Assembly (NCBI GenBank): GCA_021018995.1
Contig: CM037596.1
Coordinates: 90,961,184-91,025,183 of the forward strand
Direction: 5' to 3'
Length of the DNA: 64,000 nt
Source: Chloranthus sessilifolius
Taxonomy: Eukaryota > Streptophyta > Magnoliopsida > Chloranthales > Chloranthaceae
Of this stretch, positions 1 through 10,488 are shown in pieces (the first letter of the stretch is position 1; every line of letters starts with the position of its first letter). The position numbers and the translations under genes were made by a program. The notes beneath the pieces are model-generated. The model was given only the letters and a program-made list of their open reading frames with translations. It was not told the DNA's origin and did no database searches.

Positions 1-640
1 GTTCGAGAATAAAATAAGGCACATGCCTTTTTCGTCATAAAAAATGGTCCTTAAACCCTAGTAAAAATTCCAAACACATGCACAGGGGTAAAATGGTAAT
101 TTCACCCTTTAAGTGGGATTTGTCTGGGGTTTATAATTCTTCTAAAAAACTTAGTTAAAATTAATTATTGGTTTACCACCTAAATGAATAATTAAAATAT
201 TAAGCATATAACTAGATTGATGATCACATGTCACCCATATAACTGTGCACTTACCTTATCCTGTAACCATTCTTTCTCACTCATTCAAATAAAGATAGGC
301 AAACGAAGAGTGTCAATATGTTAATAAAATTAGGAAAAGGTGCCTATCCTCCATGGGAGGGAGGACGGTCACCATCCTCCAAGGTTGCATATGGAGCTCT
401 ACGTGGCTTGAAATGAAATGTTGTTTCGATATTACATGGAGCTCAAGTGCATTGGTTAGATTATCTTTTAAAAAAATTAATTGAAAACTCAGCTCCACTA
501 GAGTGTGTTTTTTGAACCGTGAAATGTAAATCGTTGAAATTCGTTAAATTTTGACTTTTGTTTTAAAAATGTTTTTTTTTATATTTCCTTTTTGTTTATA
601 AATTTATCTAAACTAAGGTGTCAAACTCGGTATCGGGTAT
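1..640. other. AT-rich spacer, no gene recognised
   Basis: Only short open frames with no recognisable motif are present on either strand. I see no element ends, RNA gene or promoter that I can support. Confidence 0.5.
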
Positions 641-653
641 TGGTCCGTGGAGG

Positions 654-703
654 ACCGATATGTATCGGCCGATATATATCGGATGATACCGATACATATC
701 GGT
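654..703. repeat. Perfect 15-bp inverted repeat, TATCGG-rich
   Basis: ACCGATATGTATCGG at 654-668 is the exact reverse complement of 689-703, with a 20-nt loop that is itself made of CGATAT-type words. The flanking 630-650 also carries TATCGG words. Such GATACCGATA-rich palindromes are common in degenerate plant DNA transposons, so this and the hairpin near 1210 may be two parts of one decayed non-autonomous element. That link is an inference. Confidence 0.75.
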
Positions 704-1209
704 AATTTTTTTTAGAAAAAAAGAGAGAGGGGTATCCGCCCCGAAGTCGAACACCAACCGTTCACTCGTTTCCAATGTTCAAGAAGATGAGACGTGGAGG
801 GGATGTTTCCCCTACTTATATTTTTTGCTACGTCACTTCCCTGCATCCCTTCTCAAAAAGGGGTAAAAATGAAAGTTAGAATTATACTCATTCCACAAGG
901 TTGCTTTCTCAACCCACTTCCTCCAACTTGTGTGAATTGATTGCCTTTGAATCAGATGGTGGAGATTTCTTTTGGTCTCTATCTTCATCACAATGGATCT
1001 GTTGATCATGATAATACTATTAGACGTTCAATTTTTTATTACACATGACACATATTCCCAAAAAGTGTTCTTAAAATTATGGCCTACATCAGGCTCAAGC
1101 ATGATTTTAGGATCTCTTTTCGCGCATCCTTATGGCAGCTAGCAAGCAAGCAAAACTGCCGGGAAAAAGCAATGCGACGGATACATGATACGCGCCAGAG
1201 CCAATATGA

Positions 1210-1237
1210 CTTATCGGTTGGCCAGACAACCGATAAG
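1210..1237. repeat. Perfect 11-bp hairpin with CCGATAAG arms
   Basis: CTTATCGGTTG (1210-1220) and CAACCGATAAG (1227-1237) are perfect inverted arms around a 6-nt loop. GCCGATAT follows at 1247-1254. The vocabulary matches the inverted repeat at 654-703. Confidence 0.75.
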
Positions 1238-1286
1238 CATTGGTGTCAGCCGATATTTAATTCCTTGATCTAAACCATCCACCCGT

Positions 1287-1483
1287 ACGATAGGGTTCTT
1301 CAAGGATTTCACTCTTTGTTTATATATAAATATAATTATTATTAGGGTTTAGAGTTATTTTGTGAATTATATAGGATTTAGGATTGTTATCGTCCACAAC
1401 GCGTTATTTATATTTATGGTCTTTTATTTTGTAGAATATATTAAAATTTTAATTCAAAATTTTCTACATCTTTTTTTGATTTT
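1287..1483. repeat. Direct duplication, copy 1
   Basis: This stretch of about 197 bp begins ACGATAGGGTTCTTCAAGG and recurs at 1681-1873 with only scattered differences and small indels, at an offset of 394 bp. The two copies enclose about 200 bp of unrelated sequence. No coding content is recognised. It is either a segmental tandem duplication or a pair of terminal direct repeats of a small unknown insertion. Confidence 0.8.
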
Positions 1484-1680
1484 GGCCATAGCAAGTAATG
1501 ACAGTGTTCTATCTTTATGGCCTTCAACTAAAGAGGTTTGTTCCTTGTTCGATTCTCATGTATGAGGAGTTCGTACCATCTTCATTGCCTGAAATGAAGT
1601 TAGATGAATCGTTAATGCATGTACTTCTTTTATTTTTATCTTGTTTTTTTCTGAATGAAATTTTACACATTAGGACATTT

Positions 1681-1873
1681 ACGATAGGGTTCTTCAAGGA
1701 TTTCACTCTTTGTTTATATATAAATATAATTATTATTAGGGTTTAGGGTTATTTTGTGAATTATATAGGATTTTGGATTGTTATCGTCCACAACGCTTTA
1801 TATTTACGGTCTTTTATTTTGTAGAAGATATTAAAATTTTAATTCAAAATTTTCTACATCTTTTTTTGATTTT
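1681..1873. repeat. Direct duplication, copy 2
   Basis: This is the second copy of 1287-1483, same strand. The match ends in a shared run at TTTTTTTGATTTT. The rest of 1874-2425 is AT-rich and shows nothing I recognise. Confidence 0.8.
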
Positions 1874-2425
1874 TTTATCACAGTTACTTATCACTTTGAT
1901 TAGTCAATTTGAACTCAGGTTCACGATTCGCTATTTTTACAAATGCGACTCATTGGGGTAGGATGAGTTTTAAAACTATTTATTAATTATGTAATATCGT
2001 AGGTTTAAATCACTTCTTTGTGCTTTCAAAAATTTTATTTTAAGTATAATACTCAGGATTAATTCGTCAATTTGCTTATTATGCCAAACTCAATTCGTCG
2101 TATTCAATTCGTAATTCGTTGGATGAATGAGTGAATTAAGTAACATAATTTTTTATCCTTAATTTTTAAATTTTTAGGCCCCTTTCCTAATTTTGTTGGG
2201 TCATATTTAGAAATTGCATAATTAGACAAACAAGGTCGTCCGTTTTCTTAGGTCATAATCCGTTTTCTTATCTTTTTTCTTATAAGATAAAGCATTAATT
2301 TAGAACACTGATGTTTTCAACCATTTTATGCACCACGTAGGTAAATCATATGCTTATATAAATAAAGTTATTATGTATATATATATTTTATATGTAAATT
2401 TTAATTTTTTGTTTTACAATTTTAG

Positions 2426-4097
2426 GTGTTCAATTCACACGATGAAATAGAATGCTGGGCTAAAGAACTATGTTTGAAAATTGGCACTATTATTGTTACA
2501 CAAAGATCATATGGACCTGAAAAATGTCGTACTCCGCGGGTTAGATTTGGTTGCGAGAGAGGAGGTGTATATAAGGAAGGAAAGAAAAGATCTTTCAAAA
2601 GCGAAACTATAAGGACATTAAATACAAAAAAGATTGGATGCCCTTTTAAAATGAAAGGCTTTCAAGTAATTATAGGAGATATTGTTCGATGGAAATTAGT
2701 GGTTCTTTATGGTTTTCATAATCATCCACCTAGACAATTTAGAGAAGGGCATTATTTTGTTGGGCGGTTGAAGGAGCACGAAAAAACTATTTTAAAAGAG
2801 ATGTCCGAAGTTGGAATGAAGCCTTCTCAGGTACTACAAATCATAAAGATAAAAAATCATTTGAATTGCTCTACAATTCAAACAATATGCAATGCTTGAA
2901 GGGCTTTGCAGTTGGCTGAATGTGATGGTAGGAGTCTTTTACAAGATTTGATGAAGCGGATTGAGCAATCAGGATATGTATGCCACCATCGGAAGAATGA
3001 GGAGATGGATATTCTTTCAGACATCTTTTTTTCTCATCCAACATCCATCTGATTAGCAAATTTATTTTCTCATGTCTTTGTTTTGGATTGCACATATAAG
3101 ACAAACAAATATAGACTACCTGTTTTGTCTATTGTTAGGATACATCAACCTCCAAAATTTTTATACAAACTTTTCGTTTATATCATCAGAGAAAGAAAAC
3201 GGCTACATATAGGCATTAGAGAAGTTCAAGTTACTATTTACCTTCAGTTTTCGTATCAAATAGAGAACAATCATTGATGGCTGCGATTGATAAAGTCTTT
3301 CCAGGTTCAAAAAATATGCTTTGTTTGTGGGACATTTCTAATGCAATCTTCAAGAACTCTAGAAAGACTTTTGAGACTAATGAAGCTTGGGATTCATTCT
3401 TGAAGAGTTGGAATCGAGTAGTCTATTCCACAAGTACAGTAGCATATGAAAGTGTTTTAGTGAAGCTGAAGGAGGATTACAAAGATTTTTTAGAGGTGTT
3501 GAAATACATTCAGGGCACGTGGTTAGCCCATATAAGGAGTGATTTGTTGGTGCATGGACAAATCAACATATGCATTTTGGGAACAAAACTTCTAACAAAG
3601 CTGAGAAAGCACATGCACACGTGAAACGAAAAATACGAACTTCAATGGATAACATACTAGATTCATGGCACAATATAGATAATACACTTAGCCTTCAACA
3701 TATTGAAGTGAAAGTCTCATTTGAAGACAATTGGTTTAAGCGGAGTCATCCATTTAGCTCTCTATTTTATAAGAAAGTAACTGGAAAAGTGTCAAAAGCT
3801 GCATTAAAGTTGATAGTGAAAGAGAAAGAAAGTGTTGAGGAATGCCCTATTGTTGAGAAAGAATGCCAACATTTACTGCGAAAGTCGCATGGTCTTCCAT
3901 TCAAGCATCAATTGTCGGAGTGGCATCTTGAGGGCCGCCCCCTTCCCTTATCAGAAATTTATTTGCATTGGCAAACATTATTTCTGCTTAGAAATGCCTC
4001 AACCTCGAAAGCAACCTACCTTCTAAATTTTTTTGAATTGATAATAGCTAAATACCAGAAGTCAAATCCGATGGTTCATGACGTTACAATGAAATAA
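2426..4097 (+). pseudogene. MULE (Mutator-like) / FAR1-type transposase, broken
   Basis: The first open stretch (2426-2899) reads as a FAR1-type zinc-binding DNA-binding domain, with a GCPFKM cysteine and a terminal FHNHPP histidine pair. The frame stops at about 2897 but continues past it. It reaches the MULE catalytic-core motif LDCTYKTNKYRLP near 3087-3125, where D is the first catalytic Asp. Near 3260 the expected TDREQ-type motif reads SNREQSLMAAID, so the second catalytic Asp appears replaced by Asn. The core then resumes in other frames (3274-3624 and 3570-4097) with GNKTSNKAEKAHAHVK and related family words. Several stops and frameshifts make it non-functional. No terminal inverted repeats were found. 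The lineage call is strong; the exact borders are unknown. Confidence 0.85.
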
Positions 4098-4921
4098 GTG
4101 CAGGAAATAGCCAACCCTATAATGACTACAATGTTAAAATCATTGTTGCCCAAAAAATCATATGGTAGGCCAAAAGGGAAGAAAAGTAAGTGTGACACCT
4201 CCACCAAAAAAGATCCATCTGGCTTTGAGTATGTTTATGCTAGCCAATGCATGCGGAAATCTTCCGATAAAGTTGATGAAAAAGTTGGAAAAAAATAGAG
4301 TTCCAAATTGTGCAAGTGCATTTTTAATTGGTTGTCTTCCACCTGCAGTACACCCTTTTCTATCAGAAATTATTGACGTCACAACAAATAGACATTGTGG
4401 ATTTATGGTCATTTCTTATATATTGAAATGAGAGATGAAAGTTGGAAACAGATGAGGAGAGACTTAACCCAAGAGATAAATGTTCACCTTCCACGATATG
4501 GAGTTATCTTTGGAGGACGTGAGAGGGTGGAAGAGATTCTTGATTTTTAAGATTGTTACACGGGGAGAGCACCATATGAAAAGTGGATGACAATGCCAGC
4601 CATGGGGTATTGGATTGCTTCACATTACGGTGTGTCATTGTTCCATTTTTCCGAGAAACTTTGTCTAACTTTTTTTACTTTATGGACCCTGCCCGTACCT
4701 CATAAGGGAGTGTGCATTGGCTTTGTAAATGATTGTCATTATGTGGTTGTTCACATGTTTGATCATGCACCAGTACCTCTGCTATTGACTATCTAGAAAA
4801 AGTATCACTATCCTTGTGCAGCCAATTGGGAAGAATAATATACAGGACGTTATGAAAGTTTCATCGAAAAAATCGATAAGGAGGTCACTTTGCAAGAGTG
4901 GCCAGATATAATTGACCTTAA
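4098..4921 (+). pseudogene. OTU-like cysteine protease domain, C-terminal part of the MULE protein
   Basis: A linker with GRPKGKKSKCDTSTKKDPS is followed, across frame changes, by PPAVHPFLSEIIDV and then RHCGF at about 4389-4403. This corresponds to the OTU nucleophile motif (family form D-G-x-C-x-F). Here the preceding residues read NR, so the Asp and Gly are lost while the Cys codon (4395-4397) remains. Downstream come GGRERVEEIL, YEKWMTMPAMGYWIASHYG and NDCHYV (about 4729-4746), which fits the catalytic-His region. The text ends at EWPDIIDLN near 4921. In-frame stops are present. Plant MULE proteins with an OTU tail are a known type; this copy is dead. Confidence 0.75.
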
Positions 4922-5260
4922 CTAGGGGACTTGGAAATGATACATTTTTTAGTAATTAGGGATTAGCTTTTTGTCAAAATATGGAGTTGACTTTTTTTTG
5001 TAAGCTGAAATGTAAAGATTCTATTTTGTCAAGTTCAATGTGAATGAGAGTTTTTTGAATTTGACTTTTTTTGTTCTATTGTAAATGAGAGTTTTTTTAA
5101 GCTCAAAGTAAAAAAGGAATCATGTAAAGAAAAGAAGATCATATAGCTACTGAAAGTGCTTATGCTTTTTGAAGGTAAAATTTATATTTTTATGTTTTTA
5201 CTTCACTTAAGTTTTTTAGAATTTTTCTTTTAATGAGTGTTGAAATCCGGGTCTCCAAAT
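4922..5260. other. AT-rich spacer after the MULE remnant
   Basis: T-rich sequence with repeated TGAATGAGAGTTTTTT-like words. No gene, RNA or clear element end is seen; it may include the degraded 3' part of the MULE. Confidence 0.4.
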
Positions 5261-5461
5261 CTAGCGGGGAAACATAGGGTGTATTTGGATTAGCTCTTTT
5301 GAAGCAAAGAGCAACTCTCAAGAGCAGTTTAGCATAAGAGTGTGTTTGGTTGCAAGTGCTCTCTACTCTTTTAGAAAGTGAAATAGCTGATTTTAGGTCT
5401 CTTTAAAAGAGCAGTTTTCAGCTGCTCTTTCAAGTGGGCGATGCAAGAGCACTAGCGGGGA
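5261..5461. mobile_element. Possible 181-bp MITE-like insertion
   Basis: CTAGCGGGGA occurs at 5261-5270 and again at 5452-5461, bracketing 181 bp. The insert contains AGGGTGTATTTGG and GTGTGTTTGG words and AGAGCAG/CTGCTCT inverted words, all typical of small non-autonomous plant DNA elements. A 10-bp target duplication would fit a Mutator-type mover. I could not align matching terminal inverted repeats, so this is tentative. Confidence 0.35.
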
Positions 5462-5534
5462 GCAAATGACAGTGATTTCATTCATTGCGGAGACTAAAAT
5501 AGCCCCACTCTTTTACCCTAATACCCAAAATACC

Positions 5535-5542
5535 TATATAAG
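5535..5542 (+). promoter_or_regulatory. TATA-box-like TATATAAG with 5' UTR-like downstream sequence
   Basis: TATATAAG is followed by pyrimidine-rich leader-like sequence, an AGGGTTCGGAAGAGG stretch near 5577-5591 and a (TC)10 tract. This resembles a plant promoter and 5' UTR. However, no coding exon is recognisable downstream to 7850, so it may be decayed or chance. Confidence 0.3.
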
Positions 5543-5631
5543 AATGAAAAGCAAATTTTCTTCCTCTCACTTTCTAGGGTTCGGAAGAGGATGAGAAGTG
5601 ATCGAGCAAAGAAGGAGGATAAGAGTAATTT

Positions 5632-5651
5632 TCTCTCTCTCTCTCTCTCTC
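5632..5651. repeat. (TC)10 microsatellite
   Basis: Twenty bases of uninterrupted TC repeat, in the leader-like stretch downstream of the TATA-like box. Confidence 0.9.
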
Positions 5652-5659
5652 AATTGATA

Positions 5660-7850
5660 AATCGATCAAACAATTGATTGCCAAACTAATGATTGGTTGA
5701 TCCATGAATCCAGTTACTTTAGGGTTTTAAAATGAGAATTGGATCTCTAATTGATTCATTCACCACTTTGATCCATCCATCTATTGATTATTATTTTACA
5801 TATTTTCTGATGTGTTGCAGTGAGTTGCAGGTTTAATGGAAAATCATTCATTATTTTTCTATATTTTTATTTTCATTCTAATAAAAAAAACCCACTTCTT
5901 TTATGGATTTTTCTTTTGGATTTTCTGTTCATTTGGGTGAATGATTTTGATAGTTTTTATTTGAATTTATGTGATTGGTAATCCCTATTTCAGTTTTTGA
6001 TGAGGTTAATAGAATTTTATTGAAAACTCATTTGATTGAGTTCTAAGATTACTATTTCATATCTATTTTTTTAAAGGGAAAATTTCAACCGTGATAACTC
6101 AAAGTTGAGTTGCAATGATCGCAAACGACATTTCTTCAATACGTGCTTTATTCCCCTTTCAGAGTATGAACACAGATTTGTAAAATACACCATTAGAGTC
6201 TCCAAAACTGGATTGCAATATACAACCTCATAAAACCATCTACAATCTACTTATGTAATTTTAGATCCAGTGTCTTTAGCCATTTTTAACCACTCGCAAT
6301 AGTCCAGATTCCATAATTAGAAAATCGTGATATTATCCCAATTTCTTCTAGGTATAATTACCATATACTGCAATCAGCAATGCAAGATCTTGATTGGTAA
6401 CTGGCATCTGACAAACGATTACTGATCTCAAAGTCTTAACAGTTCTAATTTTCGCAATCCAATTTCTTTTGTATCCTTCCTCCCATTCATTTAATAACCA
6501 AAAGACAAAATTGAAGTATACCTCTAGTGACCCTATCAATCACACTGAGTTGAGGTTCAAAAATCTATTCACAACCGTTCCGCTGTGATAACACAATATA
6601 CCTGCACTGTTACATTTTTTTGAGTTTCGTGGTCAACTTCATGCCAACTTTTTGAAACCAGAGAAATTGTTGACAGATTGTTGGTATCATTCATATAATG
6701 AATGAAACCTCAAAAACTAAACTCAAGGTTTTGTCCAAGGAAAGCTCATTCATCACTTGAACAAACTCCATGAAAAGTTAGTCCTCTCATTATAAAAATC
6801 TCAATATACTAATAATTCAAACAATAGCATGCCAGATTGGGTCTAAAAGTAGAAGTAGTAGCATGCTAGATACAATAACATAAAGTAGTAGCATATATAA
6901 TTAGTAGCATGCTAGATACAATAATAAAATTAGTAAGCATGTTGGAATTAGTAAACAATAGTAAGTATTGAAATTAGCCCACATTAACAAATTTAAAAAT
7001 TGACTCCAAGTTCTTGCTAGATACATAGGCATCAGGTTGAGTAACAGTAAGCATACGATTCAACCTCTTTGGCCTAATGCAAGTTTAGTATCTCACAAGA
7101 AAAGTAGGCTGGTGTTACTCAAACAGCACTTTATGTTACAGCCACCTTAAACAGAGGCAGGGTCCATTGATTGTTTGAATGGGATGGTGATCATTTATCA
7201 TACACACCAATAGTGATAATACATCTGAAATCATGATTCTTCTTAAATATGATGATTGACCATCAATTAATTGAAAGCACCACAAAATGTAAAAAACTCT
7301 TATCTGTAAGTAATTAAAAACAATACAATAGGCTTACTAAAAGAGAGTAGTATAGATTCCTAACCTACATATATAATTAGAGTAACCTACAATTTGCCAC
7401 AACCATGCACCCTGCCCATTTTTTGGCTATAACTCGAACAATAAACAGCCAACACCACCCACAACCCCACTCCAGAACTAGTATCATGTTTGGAAGAAAC
7501 CCCATCGAAAGGGCAAAGTTATAAGTACTAAGTATGGAGTAGTGCTCCCAAATTTTAAATGAATTACTACTTTCTATTATTTTTTGTTTGATTTTTATTA
7601 TCATTTTTTTATTTCGTAATAGTTGGGTTCATTCGATAATGAGGCAAGTTTGGTAAAAGATTTTATATAGGTTGCCTCCTTACGAATAATGATGGTGTGT
7701 GTGTGTGTGCATATTTTTAATTAACTGTGAGTTAACTGTGTGCTACTTGTTTACGATGTATTTTTAATGACAGTAAAATGGAAAAAAGAAATAAAAAAGT
7801 GAATATTTGGTCAGAGCCAATTGGCCTCCTCATGCTCATAAAGATTCCTT
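5660..7850. other. No recognised gene; AT-rich with small repeats
   Basis: Short open frames on the minus strand (6348-6539 and 7377-7604) have no motif I can name. A 22-bp unit AGTAGCATGCTAGATACAAT.. is repeated at 6857-6878 and 6903-6924. A (GT)n microsatellite lies at 7695-7709. Otherwise nothing can be supported. Confidence 0.5.
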
Positions 7851-8066
7851 GAGATATGTATTGATCTTGTGAAAAAGGGAAGAAGGTCCAACACTCATCT
7901 CGATAAGGCAGGATCTGAGATATTGTGCAATGAATTTAAGAGGAGAACTGAATTGGAGTATAATAAGAATCAATTTAAGAATCACTGGGATAAACAAAAA
8001 GATATATAGAAAAGATGGGATAAACTGAGGAGTAACACTGGTTTGGAATGGGACAATGTTAATCAC
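7851..8066 (+). pseudogene. Myb/SANT-like domain fragment (PIF/Harbinger-associated or L10-interacting-MYB type)
   Basis: One frame reads EICIDLVKKGRRSNTHLDK.., then FKRRTELEYNKNQFKNHWD and a final NTGLEWDNVN. This is the characteristic helix pattern of plant Myb/SANT-like proteins (Myb_DNA-bind_3 type), which partner PIF/Harbinger transposases or occur as host L10-interacting MYB proteins. A stop interrupts it at about 8001 (DI-stop-KRWDKL). The upstream start and the C-terminal part are absent. The domain is cut exactly where element A's LTR begins at 8067, and no continuation was found on the far side of A. The domain call is good; whether it is transposon or host gene is undecided. Confidence 0.7.
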
Positions 8067-8367
8067 TGAAAAATGCCTTTACACCTCCTAACCTAGCCTT
8101 TACTATACCTTTGAGTCATCTAATAATTATCTTTTGAGCATGTTTTGTAGTTAGGAATAAAACTGCAACTTAGTGCACAGTTCACACTTTGGAGGTCAAG
8201 AAGAGAGAATTCAAAGCCAAACCTTGGAACTGATTGGAGAACAAAGAATATACCATGGTGGTCCACACTATAGTGACCATTGTGCTTGCCTAAAGGGATC
8301 TTAGAAGTCCAACAGAGGAAAGAAGGATGAAAGAGGTGTACGCAAAGAAAGAAGCGGAATAGGAACC

Positions 8368-8915
8368 TCGGCGATTCAAGTGACAAATTTATCAGCCTCG
8401 AGTGGTTCTCGAGCAGTTAAAATGACTCAAAACATTGCCTCGCGTGGATCTCGAGAGGTTAAGGCCAGCAGCATATAACCAGCTCGAGTGGATCTCGCAC
8501 AGTTCAATGTAGGAAGAGCTTCAGATTACAATCTCGAGTAGTTCTCGTGAGGTTCAGAGCTTTAGAAAACCCTCTCGAGCACATCTCGAGAGGTTCAGAT
8601 ATTTCAGACATTATTCGCTCGGGTGGTTCTCGAGAAGATACAGCTTTAGAAAATCGCTTCGAGCAGATCACGCACAGTTCTCGCACACTTCAAAGATGGA
8701 GCTAGCCATTTGAGAAGCTCAAATTTATCCTGTCGAGAACCTCTCGAGCTGCATTTCATCCTATCAAGGTCCTCGCGAGATAAATCACCTGAAGCCTCAT
8801 CTTCGTGAGCTGCATAAGTTGAATCACTTGAACCTGGAGAGCCTTCTTCGGCAACTAATTCATCCATGTGAGAACCACTCGAGATTCATAATAGGCAACA
8901 CTTAGCCTGTCGAGG
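8368..8915. repeat. TCGAG palindrome array in the LTR of A
   Basis: At least ten imperfect copies of a self-complementary word centred on CTCGAG are spaced at about 40-60 bp, for example CTCGAGTGGTTCTCGAG at 8397-8413 and CTCGAGCACATCTCGAG near 8574-8590. The same vocabulary recurs at 49460-49880 downstream of integrase in the same element. Confidence 0.8.
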
Positions 8916-9120
8916 CAGGAGTTCCTGACTTCCCAGCCAACACGTAGGGGCATTTTTTAGATTCTACAATAGCTAGGGCACACAACCTGAGGTGTTGAAT
9001 TGTTCCCCACTTCTTGAGGCAACACTTGGCCACAAATGGGCCACGACAATATTATAAAATAGGGAATTTTTCTCTTCTATTTTCTAATTGGCCAGGGCAA
9101 GATATTTTTGAGAAGGACTG

Positions 9121-9128
9121 TATATAAG
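9121..9128 (+). promoter_or_regulatory. TATA box of the A LTR
   Basis: TATATAAG lies mid-LTR, about 1.05 kb from the LTR start and downstream of the palindrome array. It is the likely core promoter for A transcription. Confidence 0.5.
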
Positions 9129-10164
9129 CTGTAATTTTAGCAGAAATAGCTATCTAACATTAACCTAATTTTTGCGCTGAGCTAGGAGGATACTCTGTGC
9201 TTAGGTCATTTAGGGTTAGGTCATCTTTTTCCCTTTTTCTTCCCTCCTTAGCTCAACATTTGCTGACTAAGATCTCTTGTAATAGATAGGACTGATTTTT
9301 ATGTTGTAAAAAGACTGTGAAAGCTTGTAAATGTTTGGAGTCTACATTGACTGCAGCTTGGAGGGCTGATCATTGTAAGTATTTTCATATGCAATGAAAG
9401 CTGTTTCATTAAATTTGTGATGCTTTTGGATTTTCCATTAAGATTTTATAGATTCAATGCACCCATTGATGCATGTGTTTGTGGCCTTGCATACATGGTA
9501 GTTGTAGTGAGTTTAATGCTCTGATTTAAACCCCTTTACTGGGCTATATCTCTGGGATGAGCTGTGACCACTCAGTGGACAAATCATAGCCCTAAGACTA
9601 GGCCATATCCCTTGGTTGGATTCGATTCTTTCTCCTTGCATTTGAGCTTGTAGCCTAATGAAGGACTGATGTGGATCTAGCCTTTTCCCTATTTTACCTG
9701 CCCCTGTTTCAGCTAAAACTATCAGCCCCTATTTTATTACTTCTCACCCATTTTTTCGTTTATTTTACAAATCTATTTTTATCCTTCTCTAAGCCCCTTT
9801 CTTATAGTGTAGATCTATAATTTTTTTTTATGTTTTATTTTAGTTTTATGATAATCCAAAAGTCCCTTTCTTTATCCCTGCTTTCTAGTGTAGGTTAGGA
9901 CTGTTAGATCTGTAGCCAGATCTGGAGGTCTACTATACAACTCCTGTGATTTAGATCAAATTTTCCTGTGGGACAAACTCTTACTTATTAAAACTTGCTA
10001 CAACAGGCCCTGGATCTTGCAGGATTGTGTTTTAGATTGCTATTTTTGTGGTTGTTTCACCGCCTTTCACTCAACCTTTTAAATTTATTTTTGCTCCCAT
10101 ATTTTTACCACTATCTTTTAATAATAATATAAGCAACAAGCAATTCAAATAACCAATAAGTTTT

Positions 10165-10182
10165 TGGTACCGCTGTCGAGGA
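10165..10182 (+). other. Primer binding site of A (degenerate tRNA-Asp type)
   Basis: TGGTACCGCTGTCGAGGA corresponds, with mutations, to TGGCGCCGTTGCCGGGGA, the complement of plant tRNA-Asp 3' ends used by Athila/Tat elements. It lies about 10 bp after the LTR end. Confidence 0.65.
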
Positions 10183-10488
10183 TGTTTGATCTAAATAGTA
10201 GACCTAAGTTTTTATTGTGTTTATAAATTCATTTATTGCAATTCCTGTGTTTGAATAAAGGTACTATTGAATTTAATTTGGTTTTTTGCAGATCTGGAAC
10301 GACAATAAAACGAGGAGTTGGAAGCTGCAGCTGGGGTTTGTTAGCCCTAGTTTGCATCCCCTCTCTCTTGCTTTATGTTTCTTTTCTGTTAATGCCTTAA
10401 ATTCAACAGTAATTTTTAGCAGTAATTTTTGTTTATCATTCTTTAAGTGTGCTGTAGTGTCTGTCTTTACTTGCTGTTTTGTGTGTGT

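Larger units (their letters stand above)
8067..10155 (+). repeat. 5' LTR of element A
   Basis: It starts TGAAAAATGCC and ends ..AACCA just before the primer site. Its first ~136 bp align with 51540-51675 (shared words TAACCTAGCC, CTATACCTTTGAG, ATCTAATAATTAT). Length is about 2.09 kb. The interior holds a TCGAG palindrome array and a TATA box. The right border is placed from the primer site and may be off by a few bases. Confidence 0.75.

Noticed and set aside
6348..6539. 63-codon minus-strand frame as a possible exon
   Set aside because: No recognisable domain, no convincing splice sites and no neighbouring exons.
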